Source of the DNA: Limimaricola cinnabarinus LL-001
Lineage (GTDB): Bacteria > Pseudomonadota > Alphaproteobacteria > Rhodobacterales > Rhodobacteraceae
Length of the DNA: 48,068 nt
Direction: 5' to 3'
Assembly: GCF_000466965.1 (NCBI RefSeq)
Contig: NZ_BATB01000022.1
Location: 1-48,068 of the forward strand
The notes under the pieces were generated by a model. It made no database searches. It had not been told where the DNA came from and saw only the letters and a list, made by a program, of their open reading frames with translations. This document shows, piece by piece, positions 1 to 9,062 of this stretch. The number at the start of each line of letters is the position of its first letter. The stretch's first letter is position 1. A program made the translations under genes and the position numbers.

Positions 1-1537
1 GGAAGATAGGCCGCTCGAAGAAGGCCACCGTCCGGCGCGGCATGCCGAGAAACCCCAAGCCATAGAGCGGGAAGAAGGCGAGGATGAAGCCCCCGATCCA
101 CGCGACGGCGGCGCGGCGGCCCCATTTTTCCTCGAGCCGGAAGCCGAAGGCCTTGGGAAACCAGAAGGTATAGGCCGCAAGCATGCCGAAGAGCAGGCCG
201 GGAATGAGCATGTTGTGAAAATGCGCGACGAGGAAAAGCGTGTTGTGGGTGACGTAGTCGAGGCTCGGATTGGCCAGCACGATGCCTGTGACGCCGCCGA
301 TGACGAACAGCATCAGGAAGCCCGCAGCATAGATCATCGGCACGCCCAGACGCACGCGGCCCCGGTAGAGCGTCAGCATCCAGTCGTAGACCTTCACGCC
401 GGTGGGGATGCCGATCAGCATCGTCGCGATGCCGAAGACCGTGTTGAGTGAGGCCGACTGCCCCATGGTGAAGAAGTGATGCACCCAGACGGTGAATGAG
501 AGCACCGCGATACAGATCGTGGCCAGCGCCAGAGAGGTGTAACCGTAGAGCTTCTTGCCCGAGAGGGTCGAGATCACCTCGGAATAAACCCCAAAGGCGG
601 GCAGGATCAGGATGTAAACCTCCGGATGCCCGAACAGCCAGAACAAGTTGGCATAGAGCATCGGGTCGCCGCCCCCGGTATTGGTGAAGAAGTGAAAGTC
701 CAGGTAGCGGTCGAGCGCCAACATCGCGGTCGCCAATGTCAGGGGCGGCATCGCGAAGATCATCAGGATCGACACGCACAGCGCGGTCCAGCAGAATAGC
801 GGCATCTGGAACATCGCCATTCCTGGCGCGCGTTTCTTGTAGATCGTCACCGCGAAATTCATCCCGGCCAGCGTCGTGCCGAGCGACGACAACGTCATTG
901 CCCAGATCCAATAGTCGGGACCAACATCGGGACTGTAGCTGGTTTCGGTGAAGGGCGGATAGCCACTCCAGCCGCCGATCGAGAACGGCGTGAACAGCAG
1001 CGACGCCATGACGAGCGCCGCCCCCGCTGCGGTGAGGGCGAGGCTGACGGAGTTCAGAAGAGGAAACGCGACGTCGCGCGCGCCGATCTGCAATGGCATC
1101 ACGAAATTGATGACGCCAGTCAGGAACGGCATGGCCATGAAGAAGATCATGATCGTGCCATGGGTCGAGAAGAGCTGGCCAAAATGCTCGGGGCTGAGAA
1201 AACCGCCGCCCAACCCGGCGGCCTGCTGCGCGCGCATCACCGATGCCTCCGCCAGCGCCCGCGCCAACATGACGAAGGCGAGCGCGATATACATGATGCC
1301 GATCTTCTTGTGATCGAGGCTGGTCAGCCAGTCGCGCCAGAGCGTCGCCCAGAGCCTGTGGCGGGTCAGCACCCAAGCCGTGACCAGCGCACCCAGCACC
1401 ATGATCCCCGCCGCGCCGCTCGCAATGAGACCGTTGATGATGCTCGACGCGCTCGGGTGCATCACCATTTCCCAGAACGGCAGCGCGTTCCAGTCGAGCC
1501 GCCCGAACGCGGCATCGAGGATGCCAGCAAGCGTCAT
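1..1537 (-). CDS. cyoB: Cytochrome o ubiquinol oxidase subunit I (3' end outside window)
   Basis: Heme-copper quinol oxidase catalytic subunit, an inner-membrane proton pump that reduces O2 with electrons from ubiquinol. About 512 residues are visible, and the C-terminus lies beyond the left edge. Reading leftwards, the translation has the low-spin heme His in THGTIMIFF, the CuB ligand and cross-linked Tyr region GHPEVYILILP, the CuB His pair in WVHHFFTMG, and the heme ligands in LVAHFHN. The run FFMAMPFLTG..PLQIGARDVAFP is characteristic of CyoB rather than of cytochrome c oxidase. The ATG at 1537 overlaps the stop of the upstream cyoA gene (ATGA), so the two are translationally coupled. Identification rests on motifs and on the partner subunit, which lacks CuA ligands. 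Confidence 0.9.
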   Translation of the reverse strand, partial: MTLAGILDAAFGRLDWNALPFWEMVMHPSASSIINGLIASGAAGIMVLGALVTAWVLTRHRLWATLWRDWLTSLDHKKIGIMYIALAFVMLARALAEASVMRAQQAAGLGGGFLSPEHFGQLFSTHGTIMIFFMAMPFLTGVINFVMPLQIGARDVAFPLLNSVSLALTAAGAALVMASLLFTPFSIGGWSGYPPFTETSYSPDVGPDYWIWAMTLSSLGTTLAGMNFAVTIYKKRAPGMAMFQMPLFCWTALCVSILMIFAMPPLTLATAMLALDRYLDFHFFTNTGGGDPMLYANLFWLFGHPEVYILILPAFGVYSEVISTLSGKKLYGYTSLALATICIAVLSFTVWVHHFFTMGQSASLNTVFGIATMLIGIPTGVKVYDWMLTLYRGRVRLGVPMIYAAGFLMLFVIGGVTGIVLANPSLDYVTHNTLFLVAHFHNMLIPGLLFGMLAAYTFWFPKAFGFRLEEKWGRRAAVAWIGGFILAFFPLYGLGFLGMPRRTVAFFERPIF

Positions 1538-2466
1538 CGATCAGCGTCCATGTGCTGCGAGGCCATTGAGCCTTTGGCGGTCTCGGACATCACCCGCGCA
1601 AAAAGGTCAACCGGCAGGCTGCCGAACAGGATCTCATTCCCCTGGCGGTCCAGCGCGCGGGCCAGATCGGAGGCCACACCCTCCCGGCTCAAGGCATCCA
1701 AAGCCGCCGCATCGAGTGCCGGTTTTGTCGCAGCATTTCGCGCCCAGTCTTCGAACGCCGCCTCGTTCATCGCAATGGCCTCGAACTTCTGCATGTGAAA
1801 GCCCTTGCCGTTGTATTGAGAGTTCTCGCCCTTGAACCGCCCGGGCGCATCCGCTTCGAGATGCAGCCATGTCGACATGCCGCCCATGGCATAGACTTGG
1901 CTGCCAAGCGCCGGCAGGAAGAACGACTGCATCACGGTGGCCGAGGTCAACTCGATCTCCAGCGGTTGCCCTGCTGGAAAGGCCAGCAGATCGACGCTGG
2001 CGATGCCGAGATCGGGATAGATAAACAGCCACTTCCAGTCGTAGCCAATGACCTGCATGCGCAACGGATCGGCCTCCGAGACGAGCGGCGCGTAGGGGTC
2101 GAGCCGTGTCGTGTTGACCCAAAGCAACGCCGCGAGAATAACTACCACCAGCGTCGGGCCGCCCCATAGGGCGATTTCCCATCCGCGGGAAAACGCCCAT
2201 CGCGGCTCATAATCAGCCCCGCCGCGATCTCGGTAGCGCCAGATCAGCCATGGCGTCAGCGTCAGGACTGGCAGCACGACCAGCGCCATCAACGCGGCGA
2301 CCAACCAGAAATGCGTGCGCTGTTGCGCGGCTACCGGACCCAGTGGGTCGAGGAAGCTCTCGACCCCGCATCCCGGCAATAGCAGAATGGCAACAAGAAC
2401 CAGAAGCCTTCGAAGGGCTCGTCCCCCATCAATGCCAGCCCTTGTGACTTGGCCAACTGGTTTCAT
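1534..2466 (-). CDS. cyoA: Cytochrome o ubiquinol oxidase subunit II
   Basis: A 310-residue subunit II of the quinol oxidase. The N-terminus has a lipoprotein signal with lipobox LLPGC (Cys33), followed by a second membrane helix (about residues 50-72) and a periplasmic cupredoxin-like domain. The segment VIGYDWKWLFIYPD and the later region QSFFLPALGSQVYAMGGM..FHMQKFEA are typical of CyoA. The CuA-binding Cys pair of cytochrome c oxidases is absent, which supports quinol as electron donor. The gene overlaps cyoB by 4 nt. No cyoC or cyoD is visible because the operon continues off the left edge. The upstream 225 bp presumably hold the promoter, but I see no clear motif. Confidence 0.9.
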   Translation of the reverse strand: MKPVGQVTRAGIDGGRALRRLLVLVAILLLPGCGVESFLDPLGPVAAQQRTHFWLVAALMALVVLPVLTLTPWLIWRYRDRGGADYEPRWAFSRGWEIALWGGPTLVVVILAALLWVNTTRLDPYAPLVSEADPLRMQVIGYDWKWLFIYPDLGIASVDLLAFPAGQPLEIELTSATVMQSFFLPALGSQVYAMGGMSTWLHLEADAPGRFKGENSQYNGKGFHMQKFEAIAMNEAAFEDWARNAATKPALDAAALDALSREGVASDLARALDRQGNEILFGSLPVDLFARVMSETAKGSMASQHMDADR

Positions 2467-2691
2467 GCGGCCTCACCGTGCCGACTTCTATTTTCCTGAT
2501 AATACAAGGGGGATGGCGTCATTGCATTGTCACCGAGAAAGACTCTGGCGTCAGAGAAGCGAGGAAGAAAGGGGGGATCAATCAGTCGCTCCTGAGCATC
2601 GCTATTCATGAAACTCAAGCAGCACCGGCAAGGCCCGGGTCGATAGCGCCTTACTCGTCTGAACCCCAGCCTCTTTTCCACCGAAATTGCT

Positions 2692-3282
2692 TCAACGGTA
2701 GAGTTTCTCGGCATACTCCATCAGCCGCCGGGCCTGAAATGCCACCGACTGCTTTCCAGTTTCGTCGAGGGGACCTGGCGTGCAAGAGTAACCGTAAGGG
2801 TTACCGCCATCCTCGAACTTCACCGGGTCCGCGTAGCCGGGCGCCACGATGATCGCGCCCCAATGCATGGCGGTCACATAGATCGATTGGATCGTCGTCT
2901 CCTGACCGCCGTGCGGGTTTTGTGCTGACGTGGTCGCAGTCACGACCTTGTTGGCCAAGGCTCCCGATTGCCACAACGGGCCCAGCGTATCGACAAAAGC
3001 GCGGAATTGACTTGCAGGAACACCGAAGCGGGTCGGTACGGAGATAAAATAGCCGTCGGCCCATTCCATGTCATCGAGCGTGGCTTCCGGGATGTCCTGC
3101 ATCTTTTGAAACTGATCTCGCCAGGCCTCTTGTCCTTCGACCACGTCGCGTGGCGCGGTTTCGCGGCATCGCCGTAACCGCACCTCAGCCCCAGCAGCCT
3201 CGAGAGCACTGGCGGCCTGCAAAGCGATGCCATGATTGGTGCCGTATGTGGAATAGAAGAGGACGGTGATTTTCGCGGCCAT
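2692..3282 (-). CDS. wrbA: WrbA-family NAD(P)H:quinone oxidoreductase
   Basis: Flavodoxin-like FMN protein of 196 residues that carries out two-electron reduction of quinones. The start at 3282 (MAAKITVLFYSTYG) puts the flavodoxin P-loop-like FMN phosphate-binding segment at the extreme N-terminus, as in WrbA, and an AGGTAA-type ribosome site precedes it. The reading frame is open further upstream, but that extension is not family-like. Other WrbA marks are WADGYFISVPTRFGVPASQFRAFVDTLGPLW and the aromatic GGQETTIQS..MHWG region. Length matches the family (about 200). It may support the neighbouring quinol oxidase against oxidative stress, which is inference from proximity only. Confidence 0.9.
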   Translation of the reverse strand: MAAKITVLFYSTYGTNHGIALQAASALEAAGAEVRLRRCRETAPRDVVEGQEAWRDQFQKMQDIPEATLDDMEWADGYFISVPTRFGVPASQFRAFVDTLGPLWQSGALANKVVTATTSAQNPHGGQETTIQSIYVTAMHWGAIIVAPGYADPVKFEDGGNPYGYSCTPGPLDETGKQSVAFQARRLMEYAEKLYR

Positions 3283-3531
3283 GAGCTTACCTGTGATTGG
3301 TGGATCTTTGGCCAAACGGATGGCCAGCCAGATAGGTCCCTTGCCGCATCGGAGATGCTCTTCGTGGTCATTGTTGGGGTGCTGAGCCAACGCGCGTCAG
3401 TTTGGAAACGCGCCCGGCTCAGGTGAATGCCGCCCAGTCATAGGCGAAGCGGCCCCCCCTCCCCCTCGGTTGCAGTGTGAGTTTTTAATTCTCTGGCCAA
3501 AAGCTATCCCTCTCGGAATTCAGACGAGGGG

Positions 3532-4049
3532 TTGGAAGGGGCAGACCCTCTGACCTCAGGCGCCGACAGGGGCTTGCCCGTCGAACGCGATTCCGGACCC
3601 GATCTACGATCGGAGTTCAAGCAGGTCGTGATCGATATCGAGATCGAAGCCGTCACGCCGCGTGCAATCCATGTCGCCCTCGCGATCAAGCGGATCGACT
3701 GCGACCGCGCCCGCATGGGCCAGCTTCTCTCGAACCTGCTGAGCAATGCCGTCACCCATGGCTCGCCGGATCTTCCCGTGCGGGTCGAGGCCCGGGTTCT
3801 GGACGGGATCTTCCAGCTCACGGTGTCGAATGCGAGCGCCCCCATTCCGGCCGCGGTGCTGCGCGGGCTGTTCCGACCCTTCTCGCGGGGAAAGGACAGC
3901 AAGGGCTCGGTGATCGGCCTGGGCTCTACATCGCGTCCGAAATCGCCCGGGCGCACGGAGGTCATCTGACCGCCGAGATGCGGAGCGGCAACGTCGTTTT
4001 CACGATGACCATGCCGGCGGCGGCCCCAGCGGCGGATCGCGCGCTCCGC
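3532..4049 (+). pseudogene. Sensor histidine kinase remnant (HATPase_c domain), frameshifted
   Basis: Only the C-terminal ATPase domain of a histidine kinase is recognisable. There is an N box (QLLSNLLSNAVTHG), an F-box-like FRPFSRGKDSKGS and the start of a G box. The sensing and dimerisation regions are missing. After GLG (about 3924) the frame breaks, and the next frame resumes as LYIASEIARAHGGHLTAEMRSG, exactly what should follow. A single lost base in GGGCTC restores the domain. The 5' boundary is unclear (first codon TTG at 3532) and no cognate response regulator is nearby. The piece is therefore a truncated gene whether or not the one-base lesion is real. Confidence 0.75.
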
Positions 4050-4080
4050 GGCCCCGAAAGTCTGAGACTTCCCGCGGAGC
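4043..4080. terminator. Inverted repeat between convergent genes
   Basis: GCTCCGCGG at 4043-4051 pairs perfectly with CCGCGGAGC at 4072-4080, and an inner AAGTCT/AGACTT repeat lies within the loop. It sits directly 3' of the HPP/CBS gene (stop at 4083, minus strand) and at the end of the kinase remnant on the plus strand. A bidirectional terminator is the simplest reading. There is no clear T tract. Confidence 0.5.
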
Positions 4081-4082
4081 AG

Positions 4083-5177
4083 CTATGCTCGGGAGGGCTC
4101 GCGCGAGACCTCGAGCACGAGCCTCAGGACGTCCGATCGGGTCAGCACACCGGCCAGGCGGCCTTCCTGCATGACGGGCACGACCTCGGCACCCTGCCGG
4201 GCGAACCGGTGCAGGAGAGATCCGATCGGCTGGTCATGGGAGGCGATTTCGGTCGGCGGTCGCATGACATCTCCGGCGGCGAGTTCCGACGCTTGGCCGC
4301 CCCGCCCTGCCTCATCGACAGCGATCAGAGGATGCAGAAGGTCGGCCTGCAACACGAGACCCAGCAGTCTCCCGTCCGGCCCTGAAACCGGCACACTCTT
4401 GATCGGGTGCTCGCGGAACAGCGCTGCGACATTGGCCAGCGAGGTGCCAGATGAGGTCGTGATCAGGGGCCGGGTCATGACATCGCCGCAGGTGATCCCG
4501 TTGAAGCGCTGTCGCACCGCGACCTCCTCGGCCGCAGCCAGCACCCGGCCGAGATCCGCGGCCCCCATGTTGGCGGACTGGTGGAACCGCGCGAGGAGCG
4601 CCTCCAGGGCCTCGTTTGTCAGTCCGAGGCGTTGGCCCACTCGATCTGCCGCCTCCTCCATCTGCCGGAAGGGATAGACCCGCCCGGTGAGACGATTGTA
4701 TCCGGTGGCAGTCAGCACGAGGGCCACCGTCACGACACCGACCGGTCCGATGACGAACCAGAGCCCGGCGTTCAGAACAGGCTCCGGATCGAGCGCGCTC
4801 AGCAAGGCGACCGCGCCTCCGGGGGGATGCAGAGCGCGCAGCAGCATCATGACGAGGATCGCCAGTCCGACGGCCACCGCCGCGGTCCAGGGGGACGGGA
4901 CCAGGGCGATGACAAGAAGCGCGACCAGCGCCGAGCTCATGTTGCCGAGGATGGCCGACCAGGGTTGGGCCAGCGGGCTGTTCGGAGCGCAGAACAGCAG
5001 GACCGCGCTCGCGCCCATCGGGGCGATGATCACGAGTGGCAGTCTGGCGCCTTCGGAACTCAACATGGCGATGAGACCGCAAAGTCCGAGGCCGAGGAAG
5101 GCTCCGCCCGCGGCTCTGATCTGCTCCGGAACCGAGAAGCGTCCCATGGCCGGGAAGAGGTGGTGGAAAGGGTGCAT
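4083..5177 (-). CDS. HPP-family membrane protein with C-terminal CBS pair
   Basis: Integral membrane protein of about 364 residues. The N-terminal part is the HPP domain: four predicted helices with the family's LHPPGGAVALL motif (the HPP signature) and IIAPMGASAVLLF. After a linker come two CBS motifs (from about TCGDVMTRPLITTSSGTSL to the C-terminus, including AAGDVMRPPTEIA), which usually sense adenine nucleotides. HPP proteins have been linked to nitrite or anion transport in plastids, but the bacterial substrate is not established. The start at 5177 (MHPFHHLFP) is preferred over an upstream TTG (5249). An internal ATG at 5147 is also possible. Confidence 0.85.
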   Translation of the reverse strand: MHPFHHLFPAMGRFSVPEQIRAAGGAFLGLGLCGLIAMLSSEGARLPLVIIAPMGASAVLLFCAPNSPLAQPWSAILGNMSSALVALLVIALVPSPWTAAVAVGLAILVMMLLRALHPPGGAVALLSALDPEPVLNAGLWFVIGPVGVVTVALVLTATGYNRLTGRVYPFRQMEEAADRVGQRLGLTNEALEALLARFHQSANMGAADLGRVLAAAEEVAVRQRFNGITCGDVMTRPLITTSSGTSLANVAALFREHPIKSVPVSGPDGRLLGLVLQADLLHPLIAVDEAGRGGQASELAAGDVMRPPTEIASHDQPIGSLLHRFARQGAEVVPVMQEGRLAGVLTRSDVLRLVLEVSREPSRA

Positions 5178-5344
5178 CGCGGGATCTGTCTCTTGTGAGC
5201 CGCCTGCTCGGTAAGCGGACTGCGATGCTTCTGCCGCATATTCAGGCAAATGGAAAATGCAGTGACTGCCTCAGGCCGCCGTCGCCATCGGCTTCGAAGG
5301 ATGCGACGGAGAATGCCCCGTGGACATGAAGCCGACGGCCCCCG

Positions 5345-5935
5345 TCAGCCGGCGAACCCGAACTGCCAGACGGCGACCGGCACCGCGATGAGCAGGACCA
5401 GGGACATCACCGCCAGGGCACCGTCGCGGGTCAGAAGCCCGGCCGCGAACAGGGCAATGACGGCGGACGCAATGGAGCCCGAGGTCGGCACGATCTCCAT
5501 CACGGGCATGAAAAGGGTGAGACACAGGATCAGGATCAGCGGCAGCCATAGCCACGGGCGATGGAAGAGAAAGGTCAGGCGGGGCTTCAGGTAACGCTCG
5601 ACGAAGTGCACGGGCCTGCGCAGCCAGCCGATCCCCTTGCAGAGCTTGGCGGCCGACATATGCCGACGGGTGATGAATTCCGGAAGCCAGAGACATTTGC
5701 GCCCGATCATCATCTGCACGACGAGGATGAAGACAATCGCCGCCACCACGGTCGTGATGCCGGGAATGGCGCTCGCCGGCGACGTCGAGATCAGCGAGAA
5801 GACCAGCATCAGGGAGGCGAACGACTTGTGGCCGAGTTTCTCGATCACGTCTGAGATCGCGATACTGTCCCCTTGGACCGAGCTTTCCAGCTGATCGAGA
5901 ACCTCGCTGAGAGCACGCCTGCGTTCGTCTGCCAT
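5345..5935 (-). CDS. ExoD-family membrane protein (exopolysaccharide synthesis, ExoD)
   Basis: A 196-residue protein starting at 5935 (MADERRRALSEVLDQL), with GAGG ribosome binding bases just upstream. It has a soluble N-terminal segment followed by hydrophobic helices, and the features typical of ExoD: LGHKSFASLMLVFSLISTSPASAIPGITT, then LPEFITRR and several C-terminal transmembrane stretches including FMPVMEIVPTSGS. ExoD was named for a rhizobial exopolysaccharide phenotype, but its biochemical role is unknown. The gene lies between two other membrane-protein genes on the same strand, each separated by more than 150 bp, so co-transcription is not evident. Confidence 0.88.
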   Translation of the reverse strand: MADERRRALSEVLDQLESSVQGDSIAISDVIEKLGHKSFASLMLVFSLISTSPASAIPGITTVVAAIVFILVVQMMIGRKCLWLPEFITRRHMSAAKLCKGIGWLRRPVHFVERYLKPRLTFLFHRPWLWLPLILILCLTLFMPVMEIVPTSGSIASAVIALFAAGLLTRDGALAVMSLVLLIAVPVAVWQFGFAG

Positions 5936-6276
5936 AGAGACCTCGGAGAATCCGGTTCGGTTACGGCACTCAACGGCACGGGCCGTCGCCGAGTTTCCAA
6001 AGCCACATCTATAAGTTACGGCGCGAGATGGCTCGTCCGAGGGCAAGTCACGGGCAACTTCTGCAAGGCGGGCCGGCCTTGCCGCAAAGACCGCCCGGCG
6101 ACCGGGCATGTTCCGGAATGATATCCGGCGTGCTCTGTCGTCGCGTTGCAGCCACTGATCGGCGGAATGACCAGTGAACCGAACCCAAGCAGGATACCTT
6201 CGCCGCACGCGGTATTCCTGAGGGAAGGCCCTTCCCTTATCGCATGAGTCGTCCCGCGCGCGCAGGCCTTCTTGCG
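5936..6276. other. Intergenic stretch without recognised gene
   Basis: 341 bp between the ExoD-like and DUF475 genes. It presumably contains the ExoD promoter. Short open frames here have no family resemblance, and I see no clear repeat, RNA gene or terminator. Confidence 0.5.
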
Positions 6277-7362
6277 CTACGTCGTGTTCTTGCGGTTCCA
6301 GGCAATTGAGGACCAAAGCGAGATGCCGATCAGCACGGCCCCGGCCAGCCCGGTGATGACCTCCGGAATGTGAACCAGGGACTGGGCGAACATCACGACC
6401 GACAGGACGATGATCGCGTAGAACGCGCCGTGTTCGAGATACCGATACTGGGTCAGGGTGCCGTTCTCGACGAGCATGATGGTCGTCGAGCGGACGAACA
6501 TCGCGCCTATACCCAGCCCGATCGCGATCACGAACAGGTTCTGGCTCAGGGCGAAGGCCCCGATCACACCGTCGAACGAGAACGACGCATCCAGAACCTC
6601 GAGGTAGAGAAAGGCGCCGAGCCCGCCCTTTGCCCCGGCCGTCACCGCTCCGCGGGAGTGGTCGAGAAGCCCTCCGACGACCTTGACACACAGGAACGTC
6701 AGCAGCCCCCAGATGGCCGAGCGAAAGAAGACCTCGCTCTGTGCCTCTTGCAGCTGGCTCGAGAAGGCGAGCACGAGCAGCAGAACGATGGCCACTTCCA
6801 CCCCGCGGATGGTGGCATACTGCGCCATCTTGCGCTCGAACCACCGCACCCAGTGCACGTCCTTCTCCTTGTCGAAGAAGAAGGAGAGGCCGACCATCAT
6901 CAGGAAGGTGCCGCCGAAGGCGGCGATGGGCAGGTGGGCCTCCTGCATGATGCGGGCGTATCGATCGGGGTCCGACGCCGCGAGAACGACCGCTTCCCAG
7001 GGCCCGATCCGCGCTGCGATGACGACGATCAGCAGCGGGAACACGATCCGCATGCCGAATACAGCGATGAGGATGCCCCAGGTCAGGAAGCGGTGCTGCC
7101 ATTCCGGCGTCATCTGCTTCAGCTTGTTGGCATTCACGATCGCATTGTCGAAGGACAGGCTGATCTCGAGCACCGCGAGGACCGCGCAGATCATGAGGAC
7201 CGTCGCCATTCCACCCAAGGTGCCGGAGGATTGTCAGCCCAGGGCGGCCCCCAAAGCGAGACCGATCGCGGTCACGGCGAAGGCCCAGCGAAAATGGCGG
7301 AGAACGCCCCGCTGCGATGGGCCTGCCCCTCCGATGGAGGCAGGCGTGCGAGTATGGGACAT
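6277..7362 (-). pseudogene. DUF475 / TerC-like membrane protein with in-frame TGA
   Basis: Multi-helix membrane protein of the DUF475 family, related to TerC-type transporters. Diagnostic segments are EISLSFDNAIVNANKLKQM, FFFDKEKDVHW and LEVLDASFSFDGVIGAFA, where the paired acidic SFDNA/SFDG motifs resemble the TerC metal-binding core. The natural start appears to be the ATG at 7362 (MSHTRTPASIGG, ribosome site AGGATTT), giving an N-terminal helix HFRWAFAVTAIGLALGAALG. Codon 43 (7234-7236) is then TGA in the same frame, and reading continues QSSGTLGGMATVL. A TGG-to-TGA change would explain it. An uninterrupted frame remains at 6277-7218, starting with TTG (or ATG at 7209), and could make a protein lacking the first helix. 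Confidence 0.8.
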
Positions 7363-7902
7363 GATTGAAATCCTGATGAAGGCAGATCGATTTCGATGCC
7401 GACATCACGGAAGCGCCGTCACTTCCGCCAGAGGGGCCCGGTCATCGGGTTCGTGCGGCATGCTTAGGGGTATTTCGGGGAAGCGCAAACAAGTCCGGGC
7501 CGCAGATGCGCACCCTGGAGTGGATCGGGCGCTTGGGAAGGCAAGAAGGCATGCCTGCCCCGAATGACCGGTTGGCCTTGCCTTTCATATGCCTCGACGG
7601 CCCGGAAATGTCCCGCTCGCGGTCCGGATCACGCTTTGTCTGTCTTTCCTGCTGGGCCGGTCGGCGCAGATGCGATCCGCGCTGGCTGCGAGGCGATGGT
7701 CGGACTGATCGACGAAGAAGACACCGATCGTCAGTCTCGAAAGTTCGAAGGCCCTACCTCTGGCAGATGTCCCTTTCGTATCCGATAACCCGTCTTAACG
7801 GCCCGTAGCACATAACGATACTGGTCTGCGGTTAACACCCTTCCGATCGCCCCCGAAGAGTAAGGGCCGACGGCTTCCAAGCCGACGGCCCACCCTGCCA
7901 CA
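7363..7902. other. Intergenic stretch, no gene recognised
   Basis: 540 bp between DUF475 and the carbohydrate locus. It contains the terminator-like hairpin at 7864-7891 and a 16-bp segment (7780-7795) that recurs exactly at 19530-19545. Small open frames on either strand lack any family resemblance or ribosome site. Confidence 0.5.
7864..7891 (-). terminator. Terminator hairpin of the carbohydrate operon
   Basis: A 13-bp inverted repeat with one mismatch (7864-7876 and 7879-7891) and a 2-nt loop lies 11 bp beyond the transaldolase stop. On the minus strand it is followed by TTACTCTT. It is GC-rich and well placed for factor-independent termination of the operon that starts near 18.1 kb. Confidence 0.6.
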
Positions 7903-8841
7903 TCAGGTGCGAGCACCTATCAATTCGATGAGCTTGTGATGATCGGCGTCGAAGTTTCGGATGCCCTCGGCCAGTTTTTCCGTTGCCATCGCATCTGCGT
8001 TCATCTCCCAACGGAACGTAGGCTCGTCCATGGAGAGGCGTGCCCTATCCTGCGTCTTGTCCGGCGACAGAACGCGCGCGAGCTCACCCTCATCCTCTGA
8101 CAATTCTTCGAGAAGTTTCGGGGCGATCGTCAGCTTGTCGCACCCGGCCAAGGCTTTGACCTGACCGATATTGCGGAACGAGGCCCCCATGACGATCGTG
8201 GCGATACCGTTCGCTTTATAGTAGTCATAGATGGCACACACCGATCTGACGCCCGGATCCTCATCCGGCGCGTACGTGTCCCGTCCCTCTGCGGCCTTGT
8301 ACCAATCCGTGATGCGGCCGACGAAGGGCGAAATGAGATGCACCTTCGCCTCTGCGCAGGCTACCGCTTGGGCCAGGTTGAACAACAGGGTGAGGTTGCA
8401 GTCGGTTCCCTCGTCTTGCAGCACCTGCGCGGCGCGGATGCCTTCCCAGGTTGCGGCGAGCTTAATGAGGATCCGTTCCTTTCCAATGCCGCGGGCTGCA
8501 TAATCGGCCACGATGGCGCGGGCGCGACGGATTGATGCCGCGCTGTCGAACGACAAGCGGGCGTCGACTTCCGTCGAAACCCGTCCAGGAACGAGTTGGG
8601 CCAGTTCCGCCCCGACCGCTACGGTCAGGGTGTCCGTCAATCCTTCGGGTGACAGGCCGCGCCGCCGCCCCGCCTCGATTTCCCGGGCAATCAGCTCTTC
8701 GGATGCGGGATCCTTCAGAGCGCCGAGAACCAGTGTAGGATTGGTCGTGCAGTCGACCGGGCAGTGGCGTTTAACCGCGGCGATCTCGCCGGTATCGGCC
8801 ACCACGACCGTCATGTCGCGCAATTGCTCCAACACACTCAT
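7903..8841 (-). CDS. tal: Transaldolase
   Basis: Class I transaldolase of 312 residues, transferring a dihydroxyacetone unit between sedoheptulose 7-phosphate/glyceraldehyde 3-phosphate and erythrose 4-phosphate/fructose 6-phosphate. The Schiff-base lysine lies in ERILIKLAATWEGIRAAQ (Lys127). DCTTNPTLV, STEVDARLSFD and ISPFVGRITDWYK are the usual TalB-type signatures, and the length matches TalB. The start at 8841 (MSVLEQLRDMTVV) is preceded by AGGAG 12 nt upstream. The frame is open further upstream, but that part does not resemble the family. It is the last gene of the locus, about 220 bp from the kinase gene, suggesting pentose- or tetrose-phosphate products are fed into the pentose phosphate pathway. 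Confidence 0.95.
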   Translation of the reverse strand: MSVLEQLRDMTVVVADTGEIAAVKRHCPVDCTTNPTLVLGALKDPASEELIAREIEAGRRRGLSPEGLTDTLTVAVGAELAQLVPGRVSTEVDARLSFDSAASIRRARAIVADYAARGIGKERILIKLAATWEGIRAAQVLQDEGTDCNLTLLFNLAQAVACAEAKVHLISPFVGRITDWYKAAEGRDTYAPDEDPGVRSVCAIYDYYKANGIATIVMGASFRNIGQVKALAGCDKLTIAPKLLEELSEDEGELARVLSPDKTQDRARLSMDEPTFRWEMNADAMATEKLAEGIRNFDADHHKLIELIGART

Positions 8842-9062
8842 TGCTTCATTCTCCTGTTTTTGATCAACGGTAGACAGATCCGAGCGAGCCCCTGCGAAAT
8901 CCCCCGATGCGGCGCGCTCTAAAACTTGGGCATCCAGATTGTAATGCCTCCGCGCAGTTTCCCGCCTCTTCAGACGCGGCCAGAACTGAATTCGACGAAC
9001 GCTCAAATTGCTTTTCGCCTGCATGGCTGGCCAAAAAAACAACCGCCAACAGATAAGGCTAA

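Noticed and set aside
2463..2714. 83-codon frame between cyoA and wrbA
   Set aside because: No family resemblance, overlaps both genes' ends and occupies the likely cyo promoter region.
6370..7368. 332-codon plus-strand frame over the DUF475 gene
   Set aside because: His/Asp/Glu-rich shadow typical of the complement of a hydrophobic protein.
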